From the NCBI GenBank assembly GCA_964247055.1, contig OZ176057.1:3658001-3722000 (forward strand): a DNA stretch of 64,000 nt, written 5' to 3'. Shown here piece by piece: positions 34,201 to 46,400 of the stretch (position 1 is its first letter; the number at the start of each line of letters is the position of its first letter). The notes under the pieces were generated by a model that saw only the letters and a list, made by a program, of their open reading frames with translations, made no database searches and was not told where the DNA came from. The position numbers and the translations under genes were made by a program. Source of the DNA: Paragordius varius (lineage: Eukaryota > Nematomorpha).

Positions 34201-37200
34201 CCCTAAAATATAAATGTGTTTTGAAAGATTAAATATTACCTATTTTGTTTGAAATGAAAATAATACTGAAAAAATAATAAAATAAGTTATAAAGATATAT
34301 TTCATTTTAATGGAAAGTTATATTAGCCCGAAAACTCTAAATTATTTATAGGGTAAATTTGAATTGTTCAAGGGTGAATTTGAATTATAAATGGTATATT
34401 TCAAAGGTCCTTATTTTTATTTCGAATTCGTTTTCCCTTAACGATTTAAAACATTATCAAAAAATTACTTTTTAATTTCTTAAACTAATGTTAAGATTGA
34501 ATCATTTTTTTTCATAAAGCAAATAATATAATGGAAATAGAAAAACAAAATCATTTTGTAATTTTTTTAATGTAAATTTATATTTTTTAAACAGGTAAAA
34601 AATATAAAAAAAATTTCTCCGAAACTTTGAATTAAAAGTAAGACAGACAAAATGACAAAATGTAAATTTTTCAAAAGTACTCAATCATTTTTTATTTAAA
34701 TGTTATTCATTATTTATAAAGCTTACAATTGTAATTAAAAAAGTTTATATGAATCAAAAAATAAGGTTTATAAAAGGTGAATGAAAAAAAATGTTTTTTC
34801 TTTAAATTTTAACGTTTTTTTTGTTCTCTTTGGAAATTCATCATTCTTAGGCAAAAAAAATTTTTATGTCAAACATTAATACTATAAAAAAAAACTCAAA
34901 AGACGTATGCTACTTGAAATTTTCGTTTCCATTTCCGCTACGATTTTACTGATTGATTCAATAATTATATTGTTGTTTTGATTTGTTGGATTTAGAGAAG
35001 TATTCCCATTATGTTCATAATTCCTATTTTTATCGTTAATTTTTCTAGCAATATTGCTTAAGGTTTGTTCTGAATGATCATTTTTATTTAAATTATTATT
35101 GGTTGTTGTTAATGTAGAACTTAATTTAGCTTGAACACTTTGTATACGTGTTGTGTATTTTTCATAAGCCTGCATAATTAAGGATATAAATAATTTATTC
35201 ATAATGAAAAAATTTGTCAATATATGAAAAATGAAATGATTGATAAAAATTTAAAGTACCACATTCATTTTTACACCCCCTTAAAACTACTACCTTACAA
35301 TGTTTAATCCAATGTTGGTTCACAAAACTATAAAAGGGGGCAAAAATTAATATTTAAAACAAAAAAAAAATATTTTGTAATGTTTTCATCAAGATACAGT
35401 AATATTACATCTATATCCAAAAAGTTTTACCATATTATAGTTTTTCAAAAAAAAAATTGTAAAAGGGATTCTAAAAAAATTTCAATAATTTTAAACATAA
35501 GTTTTTTAACTGTAAAATTTAACCAGTTTCTTTAAAAAGTATTATATATATATATATATATATATATAATAAGGATTTGTTTTGTAATGCTTTTAGCTAT
35601 TCATTTAACCCAAATTTGTCAGTTTTTTTCCTTTTAAATTTTAGGGGTTTTTTAATCTTTCTGATAATTATTATACTATTTTAAATCCTAAGGATTTTTC
35701 ATATTTTTCTTTATTTTAATCCTTTACGTATTCAAACTTTAATGTGTATTTTTTAGATTTCACTGCTTTTAAATATGCATATTATCCATCCTTTACTAAC
35801 TTTCTATCATATCATAACAACATATTAAATTAAATTTATTTTTTATTTTTTCAAAATTTTAGCGGTTATAAAATTTTTTCCTATTTTTGTGGACATATAT
35901 TTTTAGTTCTTTGAGAACTTACAAAACTAAACTATTCTGTGTACATTTATGACGATATAGACATCCTTCATTAGTGGTGAATAATAAAATTGGCAGTGTT
36001 TTTGCTTAAAATTTTAGTATTTGAAATTCGGTTTATTGCATTTTTAATACTCTAAACTTATATTTTTATAAAAAAATTTCTTTTAATCACAAATAAATAT
36101 ATACATTAATGACAAATTTGGCATCTTTCAACAGTGTTTTATAATGATTTTTAGCGCAATGGCTGTTTTCCAAATGCCTTTTCCTTGTACGTACGCAACA
36201 ACGTAATTGTTCAATAAAAGCCTCAAGTTTAATACAAACCATTTCTAAATCCTTGTAATGTTGTGTGGCACTTTCCTTATCTAATATTGTGAAAAAATTT
36301 ATTAAATGAATGATATATATATATCTTTTAATTCAAATTCACCCTAAAATAAATTAAAGATTAAAAATTACCTATATTTATATTTTTGTACATTTCTAAA
36401 AAATGAAATTTTGTTTAGAATTTACATAATACTGAAAAAATATAAACTATGCCATAAGAAATTTCTATCAATGATGAGTTATATTAGCTCAAAAAGACAT
36501 AAATTATTTTTAGGGTAAACTTGAATGTTGAAGGTGGATTTAAATAAATGGTATTATTAGTATGTAATATGTGTTAAAAACTTTACTATTTACTATTAAA
36601 ATTCACCTTTGAACATTCAAATTTACCCTTAAACTAGATGGCTTATAGTAGCCCGAAAACAGATATTTTATTTTTAGGGTGAATTTTAATAGTAAATGAT
36701 ATATTTTTTTAATACATAGTACACAAATATAAAAACATCATAGAGTATCATATTGTATCAATATTAGTTTGTATTACCAATCTAAATAATTTATACATAA
36801 AATAATATGATAAAAAAATATGTTTTAAGAAATAACATTGCATTGAATTGCCCGTAAAAAAACATTATCAAAATTTAAGATAAAAAAGCACATTATTCCA
36901 ATTTAAATAATACAAACCTTAGTTATTAGGTTTTATATAAAGGCTAAAATTAATAAAAAAAACAACGGTTTACGGAAATTAAACCCAACTTTTATGTGAA
37001 AAATATTAACACTAGAAAAAATTTAAAAATGTTTAAGAAATCAATCTCGTTAAAATATTGACTTTAATAATAATTATAATTTTTTTTGTATAATATAGAT
37101 ATTTATAAAATATATACATAAAAAAATTTTCAAAAAAGTGTATGTTTTGTTTGTGTAACCTTTACACTGTTGAATCCATTCAAAATTTGAGATTTGACCA

Positions 37201-37398
37201 GATAATATCAAACGATTATACCATTCATCAACACTAATAATTACGGTAAAAATTATACGGAAATACATAAATAATATAAAGACAAATATGTAAAAAAAAT
37301 TTTATAGGTCAAGAAATAACTAACCAACCAACCATACTTTTGTAATAACTTATAATTTTATTTAGATACAATATTTTAAAATATGTAATTGCATTGTA

Positions 37399-37431
<33 letters not shown>

Positions 37432-40312
37432 ATTTTATCCATATACATCTCTATATTTAATACTATGTGGGATTACAGTAAAAACTGAAATTATACGCGG
37501 ACAAAATGTAAAAATATAAAAACAAATATTTTTTTGTAAAGACAACCATACTTTTATAAACCTTAATTTTTCTCATATAGATTAAATAATTACAATGTAA
37601 AAGATCTAATTGATTATGGAATCAATATACATACAAATTTATACTTTACAATTTAACATAATAAAAATGAAGTTTAAAAAATATGATTGTCTTTTAGAAA
37701 AAAAATATTTGTCAGGTTTTGTCCGCGTATAATTTCAAATTTTACTGTATAAGTTATGAGAGTTATAATTTAAATATCGTCAAGTTCTATAAAAGTATGG
37801 CGGTTTTTTAGGGGGGGGGGGGGGGGGGGAATAAATATTTATCCTTGCATTTTTATAATTTAATCCTTTACGTTATATTTTCATCAAGGTTGATTGTTAA
37901 CAATTTTTGTTGTTCTAATCGGGTTACTATATCATTTTGGGCAAACGTAATGCGTGAATCATTAGTTACCAAATCTTGACAATTTGTAAAATATTGTGAA
38001 GCCTATAATAAAAAATATATATAAAAGGAGATTTGAATATATATCCAGTAAAAATTTATATAAAAATTATATAGGTAAAAACATAGTTTAAATTATAAGA
38101 AAAGAAACGTAATATATACAATTTGTAATTACAATGTGATAACATTATTAGAAAGTTATTAATTATTGCCAAATATCATATATACAACAAAGGATAATAT
38201 TTTTTTCACTTTTTAATTGTGCCCTTTGTTATATATTCTGCTATTTGGGGCAATAATTGATAACTTTCTAGCAAACTATATATACTTACTCATACTGTAT
38301 ATTTAAATTTTTATTGGGCATATAATATATTTTTTGAAATTCCATATTCATACTATAGTTGGGGGCAATTTTCAAACACAGGAATGTATGGAAAAAAAGG
38401 GGAAATTTTTTATTAAACATTTTGTTGTTTTTTTATACATATTTTTTTAAAAAAATAAAATTGCAAACTAATAAAATATTCTTACATTAAATTTCCAATT
38501 GCAATCATATATATAAGTTTATAAAAAAGTTTTTTTAGAAAGTTTTATAAAAAAATATATTTTTTTGCAAAAAAGTATTTTATACATATAGATTCTTTAA
38601 ACACACCTTATCATTATTTTAATGTTTTAAAAACTATTAATTCCAAGCTAATATTTGCTTCATTCTCATTAGTTTTAAGTAAAAAACTAAAATAACTTAC
38701 AAAATATTATATTTTATTACATTTTAAAAGCTTGGACATAAAAAAAGTATAAGATACATTCTCAAAAATATAAATTAAAAACAAATTTAATATAATACTA
38801 ACTATAAAAGGGGTAGACTCTACAATTTTATCATTATTTTTATTATTATTTTTGTGATTTTTTGTGGGTTTAGGAATATCAAGCACATTTTTTGTCGAAT
38901 AACCATTCGTTGAACATTTATTTGATTCTACAAGTATATAAGAAAAAATATATAAATATATGTAAAATTTATAAAAAAAAAATAAATTTTTACCTTATAA
39001 ATATACTGTTTAATATTTTTTTTAGCAAATATAGGTAATTTGATAAAAGTTTTTTATCTATGAATCTTAAGAAATTATTTTGTGCAAAAAAACTATGATT
39101 TCAGTTCTATATTCATTATTGTATTTTGCAAGTTTCCGTCTTAAAAATTGATTTTTTTTAGCAAAAAAAAGCAATCATCTTGTTAACTTAATTTTAATTT
39201 TATCTTTCGACCGGGTAGATTATTGAAGGTCACCTTGATTAGTATTTTTAATATTAAATCTAATATTCGTCTTATGTTTCTACAAATGTATTATAGTTTC
39301 TATGGAGTTTTATACCTATATTTTCGGTTTAAAATCCTAACATATTTGGGTTTATCCGTTTAAAAATTTTGGGTTTAAAGTCAAATTTGTCTATATGATT
39401 CCGGTTTTATATTATCGGGCTTCAAAAAACTTTTTTACGAATAAAATTGAGATTCTCTTCGTTCATATAATTTTTACATATATTTCATTAAAATATGGCT
39501 ATTAAAAATTTTTGCTTGTAATAAATATGCAGTTAAATTTGTCTGGGGTCCAATCCTAATTAATTTTCAAAATGGAGTTTAAATTTATAAAAATTATGGT
39601 TTAAGTTAAAGATCTATTTTGTTTTTCATACAGTCGTCAAGGGATTTAAGACATTCACCCAATTATTTCGTGTTAAATATGTAATTAAAATTTTATTGTT
39701 TCACTTATTAATTCATAAAGGGTTAGTCCATTTTTTTTAAAATTTTATTAAATAAAAATAAAAAAAATTATATCAATTAAAATTAAAAGATTATATTAAA
39801 TATTAAGTTAATATATATATGCAAATTATATACCAATAGATTCAATTAAATGATCTATAAATTGTGGATCGTAAAATTTTCTGTCCTTCAGAATGGATAA
39901 AATGCGAATGACTTTAGTTTTAATTTGTTCGTCCCTGTATAACAATAGTTATATAAATAATAATGAAATTAGAATTTTAAAAAAATGTTTTACTTTATAA
40001 AATATATAGCTTCCGTTAAAGCCCTTCGATAGAGCTGAATATACATTTTAGCGTTTCGTTTTCGACAATTTTGAATAACATCGTTTGCCAGGTACATTAA
40101 ATTTAATTTATGTTTCTCTGTACCTAAGATTTGTTAAGAAATTAAAACGTACTTTGTTTAAGAGTTTTTAACCATAGTTCAACAATTTTATCGCTGTTTG
40201 CTTTATGATGAATAATCCAAAGAGATAAAGTTTGTACACTATCCTGCGTCGAATTAAGTTTTGAGAATTTTTCTTTCAAACGATTCATATCAAAACTAGT
40301 TCCACCAACCAT
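29695..40312 (-). CDS. RPRD2: RPRD2-like RNA polymerase II CTD-interacting protein
   Basis: Eleven exons in transcript order: 40312-40153, 40123-39994, 39934-39834, 38937-38813, 38002-37872, 36270-36105, 35169-34914, 33781-33665, 32432-32322, 31203-31108 and 30725-29695, with stop TAG. Phases match at every junction, giving 807 residues. Residues 1-131 are a CID domain: QDSVQTLSLWIIHHKANSD, then LNLMYLANDVIQNCRKRNA at 60-78, then ILSILKDRKFYDPQFIDHL. CID proteins bind the phosphorylated C-terminal repeat of RNA polymerase II in the nucleus. The NCRKRNA form and the long tail resemble RPRD2 more than RPRD1. Residues 173-300 are predicted coiled coil (VTRLEQQKLLTINLDEN). The last exon (residues 465-807) is disordered, with a seven-proline run after NPAEFLLMA and a second EFLVRPPPAFPL motif. 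The exon 6 acceptor (GGAAAG|TGCC) is the least certain junction. Divergent from CSN1 with 89 bp between start codons. Confidence 0.92.
31231..31280. repeat. (TA)n microsatellite abutting a B MITE
   Basis: Fifty bases of TA run straight into the TATACCATTTACA end of the next element. They produce an artificial Ile-Tyr repeat in translation. Confidence 0.92.
31275..31536. mobile_element. B-family MITE in RPRD2 intron 9
   Basis: TATACCATTTACAATTCAAA to AATTGTAAATATATAT; the right end is slightly eroded. Confidence 0.85.
31773..32065. mobile_element. B-family MITE in RPRD2 intron 9
   Basis: TATACCATTTACAATTCAAA to GAACTGTAAATGGTATA; a full element followed by tandem copies of its own right end. 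Confidence 0.9.
32066..32297. repeat. Three tandem partial copies of a B MITE right end
   Basis: Units begin TAGCTCAAAAACACATAATT (32068), TAGCTCAAAAACACGTAATT (32140) and TAGCCCGAATGCACATATTA (32218). Each ends in a GGTATA form. Confidence 0.88.
33412..33460. repeat. Dispersed repeat F, copy 2 core
   Basis: TCAAAATGCGGCCTGCGAAG matches 14696-14720. It lies in RPRD2 intron 8. Confidence 0.55.
34132..34398. mobile_element. B-family MITE in RPRD2 intron 7
   Basis: TATACCATTTACAATTCAAA to ATTATAAATGGTATA; two CACCCT..AACAATT units are in the left arm. Confidence 0.9.
36312..36555. mobile_element. B-family MITE, short ends (RPRD2 intron 5)
   Basis: The left end is worn (CTTTTAATTCAAATTCACCC) and the right end is AAATAAATGGTATTA. 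The core is intact. Confidence 0.75.
36588..36706. mobile_element. B-family MITE, core-deleted (about 120 bp)
   Basis: Arms ACTATTAAAATTCACCTTTG and AGGGTGAATTTTAATAGTAA are almost adjacent, a short derivative of family B. Confidence 0.7.
37474..37749. mobile_element. A-family MITE (inner copy)
   Basis: TACAGTAAAAACTGAAATTA to AATTTTACTGTA, complete. A GCGG variant (ATACGCGGACAAAA) is shared by both arms. Confidence 0.9.
37811..37829 (+). repeat. Poly(G) run, 19 bases
   Basis: Nineteen consecutive G where other A-family copies have an A-rich stretch (AGAAAAAAATATTTG). It is exceptional in such AT-rich sequence. Confidence 0.95.
38346..38470. mobile_element. C-family MITE fragment
   Basis: Contains ACTATAGTTGGGGGCAATTT and ACACAGGAATGTATGGAAAA; terminal ends and most of the right arm are gone. 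RPRD2 intron 4. Confidence 0.65.
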
Positions 40313-40401
40313 TTGAAAATAAGAAGTTTTAGGTTTCAATATTTATTTTTATACATTCACAAAATCAATCGTCCAATTTTTTGTAAAGGCTCACACATCC
40401 A
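40313..40401. promoter_or_regulatory. Divergent promoter between RPRD2-like and CSN1
   Basis: Only 89 bp separate the two start codons, so both transcripts must initiate here or within each other's 5' exons. No TATA box can be assigned amid the AT-rich bases. It relies on both inferred start codons being right. Confidence 0.6.
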
Positions 40402-43400
40402 ATGTTTTCTGAGGAAGTAATTTTTAAACTCCTTTTTAAATTTATAACCTTTTGTAAACCATTTTTTTTGGTTTTTGCAGAATAGTTTGGATCCTTTAAC
40501 TTTCCAAGACGCATATGAAAACGATAATAGAATGGATGATGAAGATAATTTTTCCGATAACAATTTAACGCAAGACGATGACATAGGGACATTTAATATC
40601 ACATCAAATACGAATACATTAACCTCAACCGTCTTTCAGAATGGGAATACTAGGAATGCACTTTTTTCGATTCCAACCTTAAATATTGAGAAATCGCATT
40701 TGGTTTTTTTGCTACTTTAATTTATTACAAATAATTTGTATTTTTAATTTATTTATTAGTAAACCATACGGATTAAAATTAATAAAAGACTTATTTTAAA
40801 ATTTAAAACACACTATTAAATAATTTATTTTACACCTATAAAACCCCAAGTTCATTTTTAAATTTTTATATATTTAAAAATTGTTATTATTTTGGATGGT
40901 GTACCTTCCTATCATACTAATCAGTCTAGCTTTAGATCTAACAAAATTAAATATTGGTTGACCTCTTTTATTAATTTTTAACCTTGGAAAATTGTTTTTG
41001 AAGACTTATAGCTCTGCATAGCACCTTAGAAATTTATATTTTGAATTAACGCTTAATCTTTTGAGTTTTTGTCGCTCTTTTGCATTTATTTTATGATTTT
41101 CTTCATAATAATAAAAATATTTATAACTTTTTACAAAATTAATTCGCTATATTTCATTATGCTATTTTTATTTGGTTTTTTAGGATTTGGAAACTTATAT
41201 AGCTCCTTACAGGGGTATTAGTCGAATTCAAAGATTGCTATATGTTGCTCAACATTGTACGCAACTCGAGTTGGCAGCCTTGAAATTGTGCCTGACATAT
41301 GTGATTCAATCTAACTCGTGTGACACGTCACTCTACGTGCAATTGTATGATAGGATTGGCAATTTACTCAAAGCTAAATATTGTCATTTTTCTGGTTTAA
41401 TTTTAGTTTTTTTTATTTGTAATAAATAAATTTTTTTTTTGGGGGGGGGGGACATTAACTTTTTTTATAATTGATGTATACCATCCATTTGCAATTTAAA
41501 TTCACCCTTAAATAATTTAAATTCCTTCTTAAACAATTCAAATTTACCCTTAAACAATTCAAATTTACCCTTAAACAATTCAAATTTACACCCTTAAACT
41601 ATTCAAATTCACCTCTAAACAATTCAAATTCATCCTAAAAATAAATTGTGTGTTTTCGGGCTAATATAACTCATCATTAATGTGAAATATATCTTTATGG
41701 CTTAGTTTATTATTTTTTAATTATTATTTTAATTACAAACAAAATCTCATTTTTTTAATATATAAAAAAAAAATTTTTTAATTTAAAAAAACACAATATA
41801 TTTTCAAGGGCAAAATTTGAATCGTTAATCAAGGGTGAATTTGAAGTGTAAATGGTATATAATTTTTATAAAAAAATTTAGTTATGAAAAAATTTTTTTT
41901 ATAAAACATTCATGAAATTAAATTGTAAAATCAATATTACTTGTTGCTATACAACATGAATCAATTTAATTTTTGGGTAAATATTTTTGAATTTTAAATT
42001 TTTAACAAATTTTTCCATGTATTAGATATGAATGATAATTTACTATTTTCTCAAATAAATTTACCTGCCTTCAGTAAGGAATGGATTGAATTGGCTGGGA
42101 AGAGGGCTACACTTAAACTCGAAAAATTGGATTCTGACCTTAAAAGCTACAAAAATAATTTTATCAAAGAAAGTATTAGGTATTATTTATAACAGTATAA
42201 AATGCCAAAAATAAATATACCATTTACAGTTCAATTTCACCATTTAAACAATTTAAATTAATAAAATATATGTTTTTTAGGATTAAAAATTACCTATTTT
42301 TTATATATTTTTTTCAAAAATAAAAGTTTTGCTTAAAATTAAAATAATACTGAAAAAATAATAAACTATACCATAAACATATATTTCATATTAATAATTG
42401 AATTATACTAGTTCGAAAACACATAATTTATTTTTAGGGTGAATTCGAATTGTTCAAGGGGGAATTTGAATTGTTTGAGGGTGAATTTAAATTGTTCGAG
42501 GGTGAATTTGAATTGTTCAAGGGTGAATTTGAACTGTAAATATTAAAGACATATTTTTTAAAAAAAAACCCTAATGTTTTAACGTAACTTATGGATTTTA
42601 GGGATATAGTTTATGTGGAAAATGTTAATATTTAAAAAAGTATAATTCACTTTTTTTTAATAAAAAATATTTGTCCTTTTATATTGTTACGTTTCTGTAT
42701 ATTTTCAAACATTAATATGATGCATTTTAATGGTTACTTATTTCACACTATAGTAGGGGCAATTTCAACACACAGTAGTGTATGGAAAAAAACAACAAAA
42801 TGTTAAATAATCAATTATTTTCTTTCTTTTTTCCTTTTTCTATACGCTCCTGTGTTTTAATTGCCCTACTATAGTGTGAAATAAGCAACCATTAAAATGC
42901 ATACTATATATTACTTTCATAAAAACGTGGAATTTTATTTTTTTAGTCATCCTTATATGGTTTAAATTGTCTATTTTGTATATATTGCGGTAACCTAACT
43001 TTTTTTATGAATTTTACATTTATATATACATACATTTGCAGTAAAAATTGAAATTATACGGACAAAACATATAAATATAAAGACAAATATTTTTATTTTC
43101 AAAAGACCGTCGCTCTACTGTTTTGAACTTGATTTTATTATATATATAATTAACTCGTGGTTTTAAACTGCAAAGTATAATATAGAGATGTATAGTGGTA
43201 AAAATATCAATTATACATTTTATAATTTATATTTAATAAATAATAATTTATATGGGAAAAACTAAGGTTATCGAAAAAGTATGGTGAATTGTCTTGTACA
43301 AAAAAATATTTGTCTTTATATTTTCACGTTTTTTGCCCTTAAAATTTCAATTTTTACTATATATATTATATACAGTAAAAATTTAAATTATATGGACAAA

Positions 43401-46400
43401 ATGTAAAAATGTAAAGACAAAATTTGTTTTTCAAAAAATAACCATACTATTTAAAACCTTAATTTATCTTATAAAAAACATTTAATTACATTGGTAAAAT
43501 ACGTTTTTGATTATGTTATAACATGTCTTTGTTACATAGTAGTTTAAAATAATGAGTTATATTTTAAAATATCATCATGATTAAAAATGTATGGTGAATT
43601 GTTTTTTCGAAAATAATATTTGTTTTTATATTTTTAAGTTTTTTGCACTTAGAATTTTAATTTTTATTTATATCTGGATATATTTATGCATATAGACGTG
43701 GACATTACGATATGGGTGAACAATATTTGATTTGTGGCGACTTGGAAATGGCTTTTAAGGCATTTCTGAAACCCAAAGATTTTTGTACGACCCCTAAACA
43801 CATCCTAACTGCTTATCTGAACATTATGAGAGTAAATTTTTAACGTTATTTACCCTAAAATATTTGAAAGATTAAGTAAGGTCAAAATATTATTTAATTT
43901 TTGTAAAATTTAAAGTTAATATTTTTTAATTTTTCAAAAAAAATAATTGTTCAAAAGATAAAGTATAATATAAATTTCTCCTATCTTAATTCATATTATC
44001 AATACCTGTAAATACAGTAAAGCTTTCAAATTATAAAGAAAAAAATCTGAAGACAAATATTTCTTACAAAATAAAACCATATACAACCATATTTTTTTAA
44101 AAAAATTTGCTATTTAATAAAATTATATAATTTCAATATACCTATCTATTTCTTATTTTGCAACACAAAATGATGTGTAATATTTTTGTTTAAAAAGATC
44201 CAGGAAAGTATTATAGTTTTGTTTTTGAAAATAAATATTTTGTAACTTTTATAAGTTTTATTGTGACTTTTATATACAAAGTTTTTTTTCATATCACAAA
44301 CTTAAATAAATGAATTTTAATTGATCTAACCTTACTTTTAAATTCCTAGATTAGTATATACATGCAGAATTGGAACACTGTGCTGAGTTTTGGGCATAGA
44401 GCAGAAACCATCTTAGCTTCGGAATTACCACATGAAAACAATTTTGAAAGTTAGTTTTTATATATGTTTGAATTTTCCTTTATTTTATATTTTGAATTCC
44501 ATTTATTTTATATTTATTATTTTTATTTTAGGCAATGATAAAACTGTAAAAAAATTTGCTACGGAACAAATTTCAACCAATAATAAACAAAATAAAAGAA
44601 GTATATATATTCAGATTTATATTATAATATTTTTTTGCAATTTTAATTGATTTCATTGTTAAATGAGTCTTATAATTAAATAGCATACAATTTGTTGAAA
44701 ACACATTATAATTGAAATTTAAAATTTGTATATATAAACTCTAAAATACCATGTTTGATAATATTATTATTAGGAAAATTATCGGTTTTATATTTTTTTA
44801 TTAATTTCTTTAGTTGGATTGAAATTTAATTTGATTGTACTGGCAAGGGTATATAGTTATATATAGTTAGTGCCGTAAAGATAACCGATCATTTACCTAA
44901 CATTCTAAATATAAAATTTCATTTTATTTAAAACCTTGTCGGGATTTTTGGGTTTTTAAAACAGTTTTTATTTCTTTATTTTAAATTTATATGGATATAC
45001 CATCTACATTTGCAATTCAAATTCACCCTTGAAAAATTCAAATTTAACCTAAAAATAAATTATGTGTTTTTTGAACTAACTCATTATTATGAAATATATC
45101 TTTATGGCACAGTTTATTATTTTTTCAGTAATATTATAATTTAATAAAAAAAATTTTTAAAATGTATAAAAATATAGGGTAATTTTTAATTTTAAAAAAT
45201 ATAAATTTAATCGAGGGTGAATTTGAATTGTTTAAGGGTGAATTTGAATTGTTAATGGTATATATAAAATATAATTTACTTTAGGTAATATGTCAAGAAG
45301 CAGTACCTCAAATGTTCAGGTATATATTTACAATTTTTTAATTATATATATATATATATAAAAGCAAATTATTAAATTTTTTACCAGAAATTGAATTAAT
45401 TTGTCATAAATATAAATTTAACATTTAGACAGAACCATATGACTCTGAAACCGATGATATGCCATCTCGATCAACAGATAAACCAACATTTTCCAAAGAC
45501 CCAACCAAGTATTATTCAAATTTCTTAATTTGAACTATAAATTCCTTTTTAACAATGGATATGAACTAAAAACTAAAGGAATAATTAAGTAGAACAAATT
45601 GAAAAAGATAGTAAGTATTCCATGTAAAAAACGAAAATTTTGCATATAACAGAAATATATTCATTTTTTCGGAAAATTTATACATGAAACATACCAAGTA
45701 TCATTAATATAAACTCTTTATTAAGTGAAATTATGTGTATAAATTTATATTATTGGAATTTTTCTAGAAAACCAACCCAGACTAGTGGGTCGAATAGTAA
45801 TAGCACCACAAACCAAAACTTTTATCAAATTTGTGCTTCCAAAGTGGCTTGGATGATGGGTTTGGCTTATATGTCCCTTTGCACATTACCAGATACGTCC
45901 TCTAATAATTCCACAGATGCGTTGTTGTCACTTAATGGCCATGAAGCTAAAACAACAAAAGGTAAAAATATGCCTGCACAAGACTTTGAGGTTTGGGCAA
46001 CCAGTGCTTCAAGAAGCGCAAAAAATCATATGCGTCACGCTGCAATTATACCGAGGAGTACGGCTCTACATTCGAAACAGCACGATATTAAATCACTCCC
46101 TGGGTTTTGGACCAATAATGGTTATACTCTTCTTGAATCAGACATTGTTGGTGCCTCTGCTCTAAGCTCCAATATGTTTTTAAATGCCCTAGATTTACTA
46201 AACATGGAACGATTGATTGAAAGCACCACTTTACAAAATAGAATTCAAAATGATCACAACAATAATAATAATTTGGATAAGAATGTTGGTAATAATGGTA
46301 GTTTGATTGGTACATTGCGATCGTCTGCTCTCAAGTTTCTCTCTATTGGCTCAGTGGAACACGTGACACCCCTTGTGACAGGATCTATCACGTGTTCTGA

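Larger units (their letters stand above)
37240..37870. mobile_element. A-family MITE (outer copy) split by an inner A copy
   Basis: The left arm begins TTACGGTAAAAATTATACGG. The segment before the break contains a TA tract and ACATCTCTATATTTAATAC. After the inner copy the right arm resumes (AAAGTATGGCGGTTTTTTA), contains a 19-base G run, and fades near 37870. RPRD2 exon 5 begins (minus strand ends) at the same place, so the outer boundary is approximate. Confidence 0.7.
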
